64,000 bases of DNA from Gerris lacustris (taxonomy: Eukaryota > Arthropoda > Insecta > Hemiptera > Gerridae): positions 17,175,877-17,239,876 of the forward strand of contig OX578282.1 in the NCBI GenBank assembly GCA_951217055.1, in the 5' to 3' direction. Shown piece after piece: positions 11,791 through 22,837 of the stretch. The notes beneath the pieces are model-generated. The model saw only the letters and a program-made list of their open reading frames with translations. It was not told where the DNA came from and ran no database searches. A program made the position numbers and the translations under genes. The stretch's first letter is position 1; every line of letters starts with the position of its first letter.

Positions 11791-12377
11791 CTACGTTTTT
11801 ATTAGCTTGCTTTCTTGTTTGTTTGTTTGCCGGTACAAATCTGCCAATCGATTTCTAACTAACTTCCCAAATAGCTAGACATTTGAAACTTTTAGCATAC
11901 CTCAGAACACGATGACAATGCATGATTTTAATACTTTTAGCCATCTTTCAGTAGAAATTAATTGGTTTTCAGCAAATTTTGCTGTACGGAAAGTTAGTTC
12001 GGAAAAAATCAACAAATTATTTTATTTGTTTTGACATAATCCCATAGTATTTGCAATCTTCATTTTGACGGGTCTCAAATTTGTGATAGATAAACATTGA
12101 ATGACAGCAAAATAGGAAATATCGATTATATTATTTATCGATTATATTATTTCAAATATATCGATGGCACGCTTTAGATTTGGTATTGGGGAGATCCGTT
12201 GTACAAAGATTTGTTCTTTTATAGGTTTAAGATAAGCTCTCTAGATGGTTGTCATTTATGTGAAGTAAATAAATTCGGAACTATTTTTTTCTTTTTCACT
12301 AACATTGTATATTATATAAAAATAACAATTATATTATCAACATTACATACGATTCAACAGAAAATTTAAAAACGTAG
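11791..12377 (+). mobile_element. CTACG-type MITE, long form of 587 bp
   Basis: The same ends as 51559-51882 but with about 260 bp more near the right end. The extra part includes a short ATATCGATTATATTATTT tandem and a segment (12163-12290) that is repeated at 52483-52605. Either the 324-bp form is a deletion derivative or this copy took an insertion. Confidence 0.68.
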
Positions 12378-12766
12378 TATATAAAAAGTTCTTTTTATCT
12401 TGAAATTATTTTAATTTAAAACTATATTATTTAAACTGACTTCTATAAAAGACTAATTGAAAGATATTAAAACAGGAATAGAAAACAGGATTAAAAAGGT
12501 TGGATTACCTTATTATTTCCATTACACAATTGCACATACATCGTTTTATATAAAAATGATTTAGATTATCACATTTATGTTAAATTTAATTTAATTTCAA
12601 TACTTAATATAATAGTACAGTACAACTCACTATATCGGACACTCCTACAGCGAACAAAAAAAAGAATCGAGATTCTATGAAATTCCACAATTTGCCGCCT
12701 GATACAAGACCCCGCATCCGATTCTGTTTTGTATTAGTATTCGTCAAACATTGCTTATTAAGCTTA

Positions 12767-13925
12767 TGAATAAGCAGTGGCGGATAAAGGGTGTCATCTA
12801 GAGGGTGGCGATCTGACCCTCCAAGGGGTCTCGGAAGTATGGAAAACCCAAAGGAAAGGGGGGGGGGAAGTTCTCAGGATTCCTCCCCCCCCCCCCCCCC
12901 CCGACTGCAGTACAATATCTTAACCGTAAGTCATAGGTGTCGTTAGCAGTTAATTATTGTAGGGTGCATATAGCGGGGGGTCCGGGTATTTTCAAAAATT
13001 TGAAAATATGACCTCTCAAAACAGCGCTTAAATGCATTTCTGAGGTAAAATTTTATTTTAATACTTAGTCACAAAAGGCAAAAGGGTCATTTTTGGCTCC
13101 ATTATATGGTGTAGTTTGTTTGAAAACAAGTATGAACATGAACACAAGTACATTTAAAAAAAAAAAATATAATACAAAATTAAAAGTATTATTTTAACAC
13201 AATAAAAGTTGTGCACCTAATCATTCCCTTTGTCTAAAATACCGAAAAAAAAGTTTCGTTCTTGAGAACGAAAATTTATCACAGTTTGTTACCTTCGGTA
13301 AGCTCGGAAGCAAAAGGGGATTTTTAATATTTTCGTTTTATATATCTACGAGCAGTTAAGCCCAAGGCAACGGACCTAATTTTATATTTAGAAAAAAATA
13401 GTTAAATTAAGTAAATTAATTTAGATAAGTTATTATATCTATTTGAAGACCATCGAATCAAAGCAAATACTCGTACTTATTTTTATTGGAATAAATGCGG
13501 TTGATTCAGATTGACAATAACAAACATTTTGCTAAAACTACGCATCTATAAATTATTTTATAAAATAAATGATCAGAATATGTGGATTTGTTTTAACGAA
13601 TTAATCTATTATCGGCGTCTCTATTGAAAACTAGGACATTTTGGCGTCCCGAAAAGTGTTTTCGGGAAACAAGTTCGGGATTTAATGTCCAAAACCGGGA
13701 CAACTATGGGACGCCTGGCGTCGTTAAAAGTTTATTATTTGGGGGGGGGATATATTGCGGGGCCGAGGGTCCCCCCTCGGAAAATTTTGGAAATATTACC
13801 TCTCAAAACAGCGCTTTTATGCATTTCTGAAATGAAATTTGGTAGTCGTTGGAAAAAAGTATAATCAAGGGGGGGGCGGTCGCCACCCCCGCCTCCTCCC
13901 CCTTTAATCCGCCACTGTGAATAAG
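12767..13925. mobile_element. Non-autonomous hAT element, CAGTGGCGGAT ends, 8-bp duplication
   Basis: The body is 12775-13917 (1143 bp). It begins CAGTGGCGGATAAAGGG and ends CCCTTTAATCCGCCACTG. TGAATAAG is perfectly repeated on both sides (12767-12774, 13918-13925). CAGTGGCGGAT ends with 8-bp duplications are typical of hAT; the 8-bp duplication argues against Tc1/mariner, which shares similar end sequences. Two related stretches inside, both containing CTCAAAACAGCGCTT (about 12970-13060 and 13745-13840), suggest internal duplication. The middle includes material found elsewhere in the window (13288-13312, 13345-13510). G and C homopolymers lie near each end. No transposase frame is present. 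Confidence 0.85.
13345..13510 (+). repeat. Segment shared with 27995-28300
   Basis: GCAGTTAAGCCCAAGGC, TAAATTAATTTAGATAAG and TATTGGAATAAATGCGG recur with few changes at 27995-28205, and in part a second time at 28205-28300. It lies inside the hAT-type element 12775-13917. Confidence 0.6.
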
Positions 13926-14876
13926 GCTATCTTTTATTTGTTCTTAAAAAACAATTTTTATATCTAACTACTGTACTTTTATTGATGTTCACCCTCCTTT
14001 TGTATTATTGTTGTTGAAATAATTATTTGTTACTCATATAATGGACTTTCATAATAGCGAAATACCCTCAGCCTCTATTAGTTCGTTAGTTAAGTTCTAT
14101 TGTATGTAATACATTTATTAAAATAATTATAATTATCTCTCTTTACATTTTATAATCAAATACAAAGTGAATTTAGAAATTAGTCAGCTCAAGTTTGTTG
14201 ATACTAGCCCCAAACGTAGATAAATAATAAAAATAATTTTATTTAAAAAAAAAAAAAAAATTAAAAACAAGTTTTTATTCGTATTCTTCTCAGCAAACCC
14301 TTTCATTTGATACCCATATCATGGGCGTGCTTAAAATAAATAGTCCGCCAATTTGGATTTCGAGTGACGTCACTTAGCTAACCATGCATTATCATCCAAA
14401 CTAAACTGTATGCAAAATTTCAATTCAAACGGTTGAGGATAATTGCTTTAAAATTCATTTGCAAGATTTGACCGGAAAATACATATACATACAAACACTG
14501 CAAGTTAAATAAAAGCTTGTAAAAATAAAAGAGACTAACCTTGTCAATAACAACTGATTTAACTCTGCAAAAAAATGTTTGAATCCAACATACCTGGAAC
14601 AAAAAAAAAAAAAAAAAAAAAATGTGAGTAAAATCATTTTTCTATCTTAATAACAACAACATGATGACTATTTACTGTTTTCAATAAAGGTCTACACTAA
14701 ACTAAACTATTGGTTTAAAAAAAAAACAGGTAATTTGCTCTTGAGTTTTGATAAACTAAATAAAGTCCAAGCAGTATTCGTAAGTTCTATTCCTAGAAAG
14801 GTATATGATATTCTACAACGATAATAAGGGTAATTATTCATCTACTTGATATCATATTTAATTTTATAAGGTAATA
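13926..14876. other. AT-rich intergenic sequence
   Basis: Poly-A runs at about 14247-14261 and 14600-14621. Short frames at 14420-14637 contain the homopolymer and are not genes. Confidence 0.55.
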
Positions 14877-15580
14877 ATAGTTATTTGTGCACCTAGGGAG
14901 TAAAGTAAGCCATTATTCTCTGAGCGAAAAAGTTGGATAGTTGGATCTTGAGGTAAAGCCGAAGGAACCATGGTCCCTAAATCCCGAGGCGAAGCTGAGG
15001 TAATTAGACTCTTTAATTCTCGAGGCACAGCCGAGGTAAATACAAGAGATAATTACAAGAGACAATAATCGCGAGGGGAATAATGGCACATTACTCACGA
15101 GGTACATATACAATATTTTATCTCCAGTAGGAAGAAAATACACATTTTCGTCCATTGCACAGTTTTTATTTATTATTTTAATAAATAACAATAATTATTA
15201 GCACTTTTAATAGCAGATATAAGATATTCAATATTAAAAACAAAAAATAATACTTGGAATTAAACTCAAATAGAAGGTTATTTAGATGCAGGTTATAAAC
15301 AAAGATAAACATGGTCGAAAAAGCAGTGTCGCCAACCTGATTTTAACAACTTTATTAATTACATTAGCCATTCATTTTCTCGTATTTATAAAATAATTAA
15401 GTTGCTATCTTAACTTTTTTGCCCTACTTTACTTTTTTACAATACTTTACTTTTTCGTCCTATTTTTACTTTTTCTCCCTACTTTTTGGGTTCAGGGATG
15501 AAAAGACCTGTTTTAGTCCCTATAAAACTAATTCAAAATCATAACTTTTTCTCCCTACTGGAGATAAATTACATTTACTT
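14877..15580 (+). repeat. Repeat D, copy 1
   Basis: Shares about 700 bp with 46070-46675 in the same orientation, with roughly 85-90% identity judged by eye. The first part has three spaced copies of a GC-rich word (CCCGAGGCGAAGCTGAGG and relatives). The second part is bounded by TTTATCTCCAGTAGGAAG (about 15116) and its inverse (ending about 15572), so an inverted-repeat element probably forms the right two-thirds. The 92-aa minus-strand open frame is not conserved as protein. Confidence 0.75.
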
Positions 15581-15747
15581 TAATTGATAGGGATGTAAAA
15601 TAAAATAATAATAATAATTAATTACCTTTATAGCTACACTATTAGATATATATTTACTCAAAAATAATCAGGTACCAAAACTGTATCGATTTCAATAATC
15701 AATATCAATGATTGACATCGCCTTTAATTTAATGATTTAAAAAAAAA

Positions 15748-16200
15748 ATAGTTCACCAATTAGGGTGGCACACAGCTTTCTCACGTTCTATCGCGTACTT
15801 TAATGATGATATGCGTTTAAAACATTAATTTTATTAAAATATTTGCATTAAAGTATAGATTTTATGCTTTTAGAACCTATTTATCTCAAATTTATTTTAT
15901 TTTCCCCCAGTGAATTAAAGTATTAATTTAGCAAAATGTAATTAGTGCCGACGATTGAAATTATTACCGGACAATCTGAGAACTACATTCCACAAAACAT
16001 CCCAATTTCTTGAAAAGCAAACGAGTTCTTTTAAACATATAGGTATTAATAAAAAAAATTAAGAAAACCTTAGTGCGTAGGTGGAAGAGAAACCAATGAG
16101 TGCAGAAGGTTTAATGGGACCAATAATGGGCTTATTGACCTATACCACCACAATTTTCTTAAAATCGGAAGAGAAGTTTTTAATATAAAATGTATATTTT
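15748..16200 (+). repeat. Repeat C copy lacking the hairpin end
   Basis: Starts TTCACCAATTAGGGTGGC and follows the family through the AATGGGACCAATAATGG line and ATCGGAAGAGAAG. Repeat B then begins at 16224, the same C-B adjacency as at 2.4-3.1 kb. Confidence 0.62.
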
Positions 16201-16223
16201 CAGTAACATTTCTTATAAAATAA

Positions 16224-16720
16224 TTGAAGCGAGCGGTAGCGAGCTTCTTACATTCAACAAACTATGCATCCTGTCTATGTGTGTCTGTCAGTAATGTTTC
16301 TGTGGCCGATTATAACTTTACCGATTTTCATGAAATTTGGTATACAACATGTTCCTATTACTAATGCTCAGGCTAAGTTCGTTGGACAGCGTGATCCGTC
16401 CAAGAGTTTGCACACAACGCTCGCATAGACGAGAGTTTTAAATGTAAAATTGGAATTTCAGGACGGGAAAAGATTCTATCATCACCTATTTGATGTGACG
16501 AACAATTTTTTCAAGTAAGATTTTTTAGTAAAACATACAGCGACACCTCTATGAATTTGTAGAGATCGTTAAAACTTTTAAAGCGCTAAACGTTTAAAGT
16601 AGAGAAAACAACCTTTTTACCGATTTCTTACGCCCTAACGTTTAAATAAATCATCTAGAGTTGAAACAGGCATTCAAAATTTCAACTTGATACAAACAGA
16701 AGTTTTTGCGTAATGAAGTG
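16224..16720 (+). repeat. Repeat B copy, one end preserved
   Basis: Starts ATTGAAGCGAGCGGTAGCG, continues CTTCTTACATTCAAC, and follows repeat B to about 16720 (TACAAACAGAAG). The far ATTGAAGCGAGCG end is missing. Confidence 0.62.
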
Positions 16721-16786
16721 ATATATTTATAACAACTGTTTAAAAGCTACTGCGGGTGGTTAAGATTCAAGGAGTGTAGGTTCAGC

Positions 16787-17063
16787 TACAGTCTTCGCAC
16801 AACTAGAATCGACGCGTTGACAGCGCGGGAAAAACTAGCAAAAGGGGGGACGAGCCAATGAGAGCTTGAGATTTTCCCGGACAAAAGGTCGGGCCAACTA
16901 GGCAAAGATAAATGTCTCTAGTGGAGGGGAGAGGCTCTCTGGATAACAGTATAAGAAGGCTTCGTAGTGGCTTTATTTTTTCCCCCAGAGAGGTTGGCCA
17001 ATCTGTGTGTCACTCAATTTCCCGCGCTGTCAACGCGTCGATTCTAGTTGTGCGAAGACTGTA
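16787..17063. mobile_element. Mariner-type MITE with 44-bp perfect inverted ends
   Basis: The body is 16789-17061 (273 bp). CAGTCTTCGCACAACTAG at the left continues to a 44-bp inverted repeat that matches the right end exactly. TA lies on each side (16787-16788, 17062-17063). CAGT ends with TA duplication fit the IS630/Tc1/mariner superfamily. Long perfect ends point to a recent insertion. The 185-bp interior has no coding capacity. Confidence 0.82.
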
Positions 17064-18181
17064 GGAAGGTAAGCTTTTTACCAAGTACCCCCACTCTACC
17101 CTCGTTTACTTATCTTCAACGATTACATTCATTATGATTAATAAATTTCTAATATTCTGCATTTTATTGCAATACGCTCCCTTAATGATGAGCTACGCGA
17201 TGCCTAGTTAAACCAGTTCGGACTTTGATTTATTTTAAACTTTAAACCTTTAGTGTTTTTATATAACTTTTAATCCTATTTGAATGTTTTTCTTCGAGGA
17301 TGAAAGTTGGGGTTCTTTGATTAATTGGTTAGGAGTAAAGATTACAATTAAAAACAAGGATTAATAGAGGAGGGAGGTTGTCAAGTTAGAGGACTGAGGC
17401 TTTCTCTAGGGCCCTAGAAGAACGGGAAAGGGAATCGAATAAGGCAACAAAAAGGTCAAGTTCAAGTGGTCAAAAGGACAAGATTTATTACGGAAGGGGT
17501 CAAGAGGGTAATTCAAGACTTGCCCTTTGTACTAGAAGGAATCTGACCTCTATAGAAACGCCTCCTTCTAAACCAAGAGAAGCTTAAAATTGTAAGAGAA
17601 CAACGAGGGGGGTATTTTAGACTAAATACAGTGCCTCAATTTTGTCGACAACAAAAACAATTTCCATCACAAAAGATAAAAAAAGGAGCAAAACCTCCTC
17701 TTAAAACACAAATTAAAAAAAATACTTCAATAGTATAAAAAAAGAGTAAAAATTAAAAAGGAAAAAAAAAAAAAAAAAAATAGAAGCTTGAATAGAAAAG
17801 AAAGAAAAAGGATACACCAAAAGTAATTTATTAAAAATTTAAATGAGGGCGCTTACATCAAGAGACTACAATCTAAAAAAAAAAAGTGTACGTATAAAAA
17901 CGACGAATTTCCATAATTGATAGTATAGTTGTTTTTTATTTTTTTAAAAAAATACAAGTCCCCTCAAGGGGATGTTTCACTTAAATAAATCAGTTAGAAT
18001 GTGAATTTGGTCCCCTTAGAGATATTTCAAGCACGAAAAATATTTAGGAAAACCCCCTCCATTAACTAATTAGATGAGAAATCAATGGAGCTTTATGAAG
18101 TCCTCCAAAACCCTTTAATAAAAGAGAAATAATGATAATTTATTTGTTTGAAATAAATATTCATTGGAAAAGGTATTTATT

Positions 18182-18184
<3 letters not shown>
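17064..18184. other. Non-coding, purine-rich then AT-rich
   Basis: 17290-17600 has long purine stretches. No element or frame recognised. Confidence 0.5.

Positions 18185-18268
<84 letters not shown>
18185..18268. repeat. (TA)n microsatellite
   Basis: About 41 uninterrupted units, the longest in the window. Confidence 0.98.
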
Positions 18269-18273
<5 letters not shown>

Positions 18274-18319
18274 TTAGCAATAAAATAATAGTTTAAAAAA
18301 AAAAATCTCTTAGTTACAA

Positions 18320-18537
18320 GTAGATGGCGGACGAACTATTGCTTAAGCAGAGGGACTGACGACGTCGGTGGCCATCAGACGTAGATGGCCATCGTCGGGC
18401 CCCTGATATGTCGGACCCAACGAAATGATGCAGGACATGGCTTAATGCCGAGCCAACATATTTTTTGACGTTGGAACAGTTCCTATGTGTCACAGTAGTT
18501 GGGACAGCACGCTCCAGGAACGTGGTCCGCCATCTAC
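18320..18537. mobile_element. MITE-like element, 218 bp, GTAGATGGCGGAC ends
   Basis: GTAGATGGCGGAC (18320-18332) is exactly inverted at 18525-18537. The interior is GC-richer than its surroundings and has further inverted words (GATGGCCATC). It lies just right of a long (TA)n tract. No clear target duplication, so the superfamily is unassigned. Confidence 0.62.
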
Positions 18538-19089
18538 GCGTATGGGACTTAAAAAATGTCCAACGATCTTAAAGAGTAAAAACAGACAAATTATCATGAA
18601 AATAATTAATTAAAAAAATATTTAAAAAAAAACTTTTAAATACAAAAATTGTTATAGGTTTCTTGATTAACGCGTCATTTTAATTCAGTCTAAAGCTAAT
18701 AATGAAATATAAATTGGTAAAGTATTTTAATTTTAAATTCAATGAAGTATAGTTAAGAGGTTAAATGAAAAAATAAAAATTAAAAAAACTAATATACTAC
18801 AACTTTAATTCGATTTAACACTATTTTAAGTTCAATTAGATTTTAAGGAAAAGTTCTATTAAATTTGCTTTGTGTGTGATATTTTTTAAATCCATGTTAA
18901 ATTGAGTTTTTCAACAGGAATTAATAAGCTCTTTGTAGGTGATTAAATTGTATGATATCCTAAAAGAGTTCATTTTATCGGAAAATCCAACTAATATATT
19001 AATAAAGAAACACAAAAATATACATTTTTTCTCATACAAAGTAATTTATTGAGAATTACCACTGCCATAAAGCTTTAAGATTTAACTTG
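18538..19089. other. AT-rich intergenic sequence
   Basis: Nothing recognised. Confidence 0.55.
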
Positions 19090-19810
19090 ACAATTATATC
19101 GGTTCATATAAAATAGAATGTATCTTTATATAGCTTAGTAAGTGGCTTTAAGATACAAGTTAACAAATCTATCGGTTTAAGAACAATAAATTGAGTCTTT
19201 ACAGATGTTTATATATCTTTAAGATACAACAAAATATATCGGTTTAAGAACAATAGATTGATTTTTTAGAGCTATTTACATATCTTTAAGATACAACTTA
19301 ACAAATCTATCGGTTTAAGAACAATAAATTGAGTCTTTACAGATGTTTATATATCTTTAAATTTAAGATACAACAAAATATATCGGTTTAAGAACAATAG
19401 ATTGATTTTTTAGAGCTATTTACATATCTTTAAGATACAACTTAACAAATCTATCGGTTTAAGAACAATAAATTGATTCTTTAAAGATGTTTACATATCT
19501 TTAAGATACAACTTAACAAATCTATCGGTTTAAGAACAATAAATTGATTCTTTACAGATGTTTACATATCTTTAAGATACAACAACGAATCTATCGGTTT
19601 AAGAACAATAGATTGATTTTTTAGAGCTGTTTACATATCTTTAAGATACAACTTAACAAATCTATCGGTTTAAAAACAATAAATAATTGATTCTTTACAG
19701 ATGTTTACACATCTTTAAGATAAAACAACAAATCTATCGGTTTTAGTACAATAGATTGATTCTTTACAGCTGTTTACTCTTTAAGATACAACAACAAATC
19801 CATCGATCTA
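19090..19810. repeat. About 71-bp tandem array, about 10 units
   Basis: ATCGGTTTA starts fall at 19171, 19238, 19309, 19382, 19453, 19524, 19593, 19664 and 19736. Units alternate in part between a GAGTCTTTACAGATG type and a GATTTTTTAGAGC type, suggesting an early two-unit amplification. AT-rich, non-coding. Confidence 0.9.
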
Positions 19811-20010
19811 TCGATTAGAGGTGCCTACAGTACAGTACTATTAGATTAGTATTCTTTACTACTCCCACTGAGGGTTGATCTTAGATAAGGAAGTGTTTAG
19901 ACAGGCGTGTAAGATGGAGACATGCATTTCTATAAACACGATTACATCAACATTTAAAGAAACTATACCTGGTTATTGTGAAATTTACTCGTTAGAAATA
20001 AAATCATTGG

Positions 20011-20156
20011 GGCTTATTTTTAGATTGTTACTCCCCTTATAAAAAACAGAGGGGATTAACAATCTCAAGAAGGTGAACGGAATGATCTTCTTTAGACTGT
20101 TACTCCCCTTATAAAAACAGAAATGTGACATTCCTTTGTACTAAAGTACATTTTTA
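20011..20156 (+). mobile_element. Family-1 MITE, left half only
   Basis: Holds the left hairpin and the internal start of the family (motif, inverse, motif, then the AAAGTACAT line) and stops there. It is followed within about 60 bp by a CTACG-type MITE. Confidence 0.72.
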
Positions 20157-20218
20157 AAAAAACATATATTAAATTAATAATTACAAGATAAAAAGAACTT
20201 TTTATATACTACGTTTTT

Positions 20219-20529
20219 AAATTTTCGGTCATACATCATAAATTTGAAACCCGTCAAAATGAAGATCGTAAATATGGGATATATGTCAAAACAAATAAAA
20301 CATCTTGCGGATTTTTTCCGAACTAACTTTCCATACAGAAAAATTTGCTGAAAACAAGTTAAATTCTGCTGAAAGATGGCTAAATGTATTAAAATAATGC
20401 ATTGTCATCGTGTTCTAGCTATTCTAAAAGTTTCAAATGTCTAGCTACTCGGGAAGTTAGTTAAATATCGATTGCAAGATTTGTACTGGACAAACAAACA
20501 AACAAGAGAGCAAGCTAATAAAAACGTAG
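20219..20529 (-). mobile_element. CTACG-type MITE, inverted copy
   Basis: CTACGTTTTTAAATTTTCGG at the left and AATAAAAACGTAG at the right, reading as the reverse of 51559-51882 over its whole length with scattered substitutions. TA flanks both ends. Confidence 0.72.
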
Positions 20530-21987
20530 TAAAAAGAACTTGATCAATTTTAATGAAATTCAAATGGTAGGTCATACTTAATAATCCCAGTGTTAGTGCC
20601 ATTGTTAACCACGTTTCTACAAGCACTACAAACTTCTTTTTACTGGCATCTAGCTAAATCTTTTAAAGTACTTATCCAATTTCAAAGGAATTTAGACTGC
20701 TTGTTGGAAGTAGCCCACAGATAAAACACCCCCAAATTTAATATTGCAGAAAAATAAGTATGGACTCACTGGGAATAGTAACATCCAAATATCGTGAGAC
20801 AATTCATCCAATAATAGTATACTATATATATGTGCAACCACTTGGATGCCAAGGCTGGTTGAACAACTTGTATGAAAAATGGTTATGTACAGAAAAAACG
20901 TGGATCCACAATCCACATACACTCACTATCTGCTCTTAGAATCTTCCCTCCAAGAATTTGGGAAGTAAGATATTTGAATATTTGAACTTGGAAGCACTTT
21001 AAACAGAGATCTAAGTGGACTCGATCTCTGAATGAGTCTGGTACTCTGTATTGCAGGTTTAGCAAATCAGACAAACGATTATGTAGGTACAGGTACTAGC
21101 AGGATGGTGTCATATTAAGTGTTCAAGCGACATTGAACACATTGGGACATTTTATTTCTTTTATTTTTAGTTTAGTCTTTTTATTGTATAGTTCCCTATA
21201 AAATATATTGCGTATTATTGAATTAAAACCACGCTAGTGTTTTTAAATAATAATATTGACTACATGACATTTATGTCTTTATTTGAAACTGAGTATTAAA
21301 ATTAAATTCACTCGATAGCTCACTCAAAACCTATATTGTATCTGCATATTTTAATTGTTAAAATAAAATAAAGATGAAAGGGAGAGCATTTACTTTATTA
21401 ACAGTCAATCAATTATTCATTAGCTTTTTAATCAATTCTCAATTCAGCAGAGCATTTATTTAAGCGGCTTTAAAACCGATCTATAGAAGCTACATATATC
21501 GTCATTATTCATCAAAAGCTTTAAACACAACAAGTTTTAACTTAATTGGTGTAATAAATAGAGACTTGGCAAGATTCAAATTAGTTGAATGAACTTTACC
21601 CTTAACATTAGAAGGTGCAGACATACATCTTTCTACCAAAAAGCAAAAGCTCTTCTTGTTACTTCATTAATGAATAGTACGTACTCAACACTTCCTCATT
21701 TAAAATGTTTAAAGTGAATTGAAAAGTTTAGAAGTTGAAAAGTCAAGTTTCATTTTATAAGCATGTCGTGTTTAAAGAGAAAATCTTAGTAGCAATTAAG
21801 TATGTTAATCATTTTAAAGAAATAACAAAGAGTAGGAGAAATTTAGAGTAGGAGAGAATCTACGACCTTACTTAAACCATAGTGTATTATGTTGAACATT
21901 TTTAAAATAAACACACTTCTGTTATTGTTATAAATTCTGTTATAAAAGAAACACAAAACTGAACAATAATTAATTTACAGTTTCACA
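20530..21987. other. Non-coding intergenic sequence
   Basis: Begins with TTTTAATGAAATTC-type wording related to repeats B and C, but no boundary can be set. Open frames of 61-76 aa at 20441-21074 lack domains. Confidence 0.5.
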
Positions 21988-22072
21988 ACAGTGTTTTTCC
22001 TCCAATGTGTGATAGCGACTTATCATAAAAGAGGTGTAGTTCAATAACCAAACAACTTCTTCACTCATAATT
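21988..22072 (-). repeat. Single arm of the 33-kb foldback
   Basis: TGTGTGATAGCGACTTATC and AAAGAGGTGTAGTTCAATAA match the reverse of 33045-33095. No satellite is attached to this copy. Confidence 0.6.
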
Positions 22073-22103
22073 ATTGTAATTCAAATAATTTAGCGGTTTC
22101 GGT

Positions 22104-22378
22104 TGTTCTAATGCAGTTTCTTCAGATATTCTGATGGCCAGATTCTGAGATAATCTGATGACCAGATTCTGAGATATTCTGATGGCCAGATTCTGAGATA
22201 TTCTGATGGCCAGATTCTGAGATAATCTGATGGTTTCTCTAACCCTCTTCTTCTTAATTTTTCTCTTTCTTTTTATCTCTTCATCTTTCTTCTATTTTCT
22301 TATATTTTTAAAATATTAAGATTTCTTCTTCTATTTTCTCTAACCATAAGCTATCTGAAGAAGGCTGTATTAGAACAG
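22104..22378. mobile_element. Inverted-repeat element with an internal 24-bp tandem array
   Basis: TGTTCTAATGCAGTTTCTTC at the left is matched in reverse at 22352-22378 (GAAGAAGGCTGTATTAGAACA), giving about 25-bp imperfect inverted ends. Between them lies a 24-bp tandem repeat and a pyrimidine-rich stretch. No target duplication was established. Confidence 0.55.
22123..22233. repeat. 24-bp tandem repeat, about 4.5 units
   Basis: Units of the form TGATGGCCAGATTCTGAGATATTC follow head to tail with one or two substitutions. The array sits inside the inverted-repeat element 22104-22378. Confidence 0.85.
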
Positions 22379-22506
22379 CAGGAAGACGTGCTTTGGTTGC
22401 GTTCAAAAGAAGTTATAACATTCACAAGAAGTGTCCTACATCCTAGAAGGTAGAACACTCAAGAGAAGGGGAAATGCATCAAAGATGTATAGTAGAGTTG
22501 ATAGAC

Positions 22507-22766
22507 TAAGGGTTGGGATATCGAAAGAAAATATCGATATTTTAGATATATCGACATCGAGTGTTTCAACATCGATATTAGTGAAAATATCGAAAGACAA
22601 TATCGATATTTCCGATATATCGAGAACCCCCTGCTGGGCAATAGAAAAAAGGAAAAAAATTATTAGAAAAATATCGATGTTCCTGATATATCGAAATATC
22701 AATATCGATATTTTTGGCCCGATATATCGATATTTTCGATATATCGGAATCGATGTCCCAACCCTA
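22507..22766. mobile_element. Second TTGGGA/ATCGATATTT-type inverted element
   Basis: Starts TAAGGGTTGGGATATCG and ends CGATGTCCCAACCCTA, the same end type as the element 72 bp downstream. The interior is almost entirely permutations of AAAATATCGATATTTC and GATATATCGA, so it is self-complementary at many registers. A convincing target duplication was not found. Open frames here on both strands are by-products of the repeats. Confidence 0.6.
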
Positions 22767-22837
22767 ATTGGTAGATGTAGAGACGTAAAACTACATTAAT
22801 TTGGCTATAGGAAAACTCAGAAGTCGGTGGTATAATC

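Noticed and set aside
12775..13917. Assignment to Tc1/mariner because of CAGTGGCGGAT ends
   Set aside because: The flanks are a perfect 8-bp duplication rather than TA, which favours hAT.
22431..22799. 122-aa frame rich in Ile, Asp and Ser
   Set aside because: It is a translation of ATCGAT repeats; frames of similar length exist on the opposite strand.
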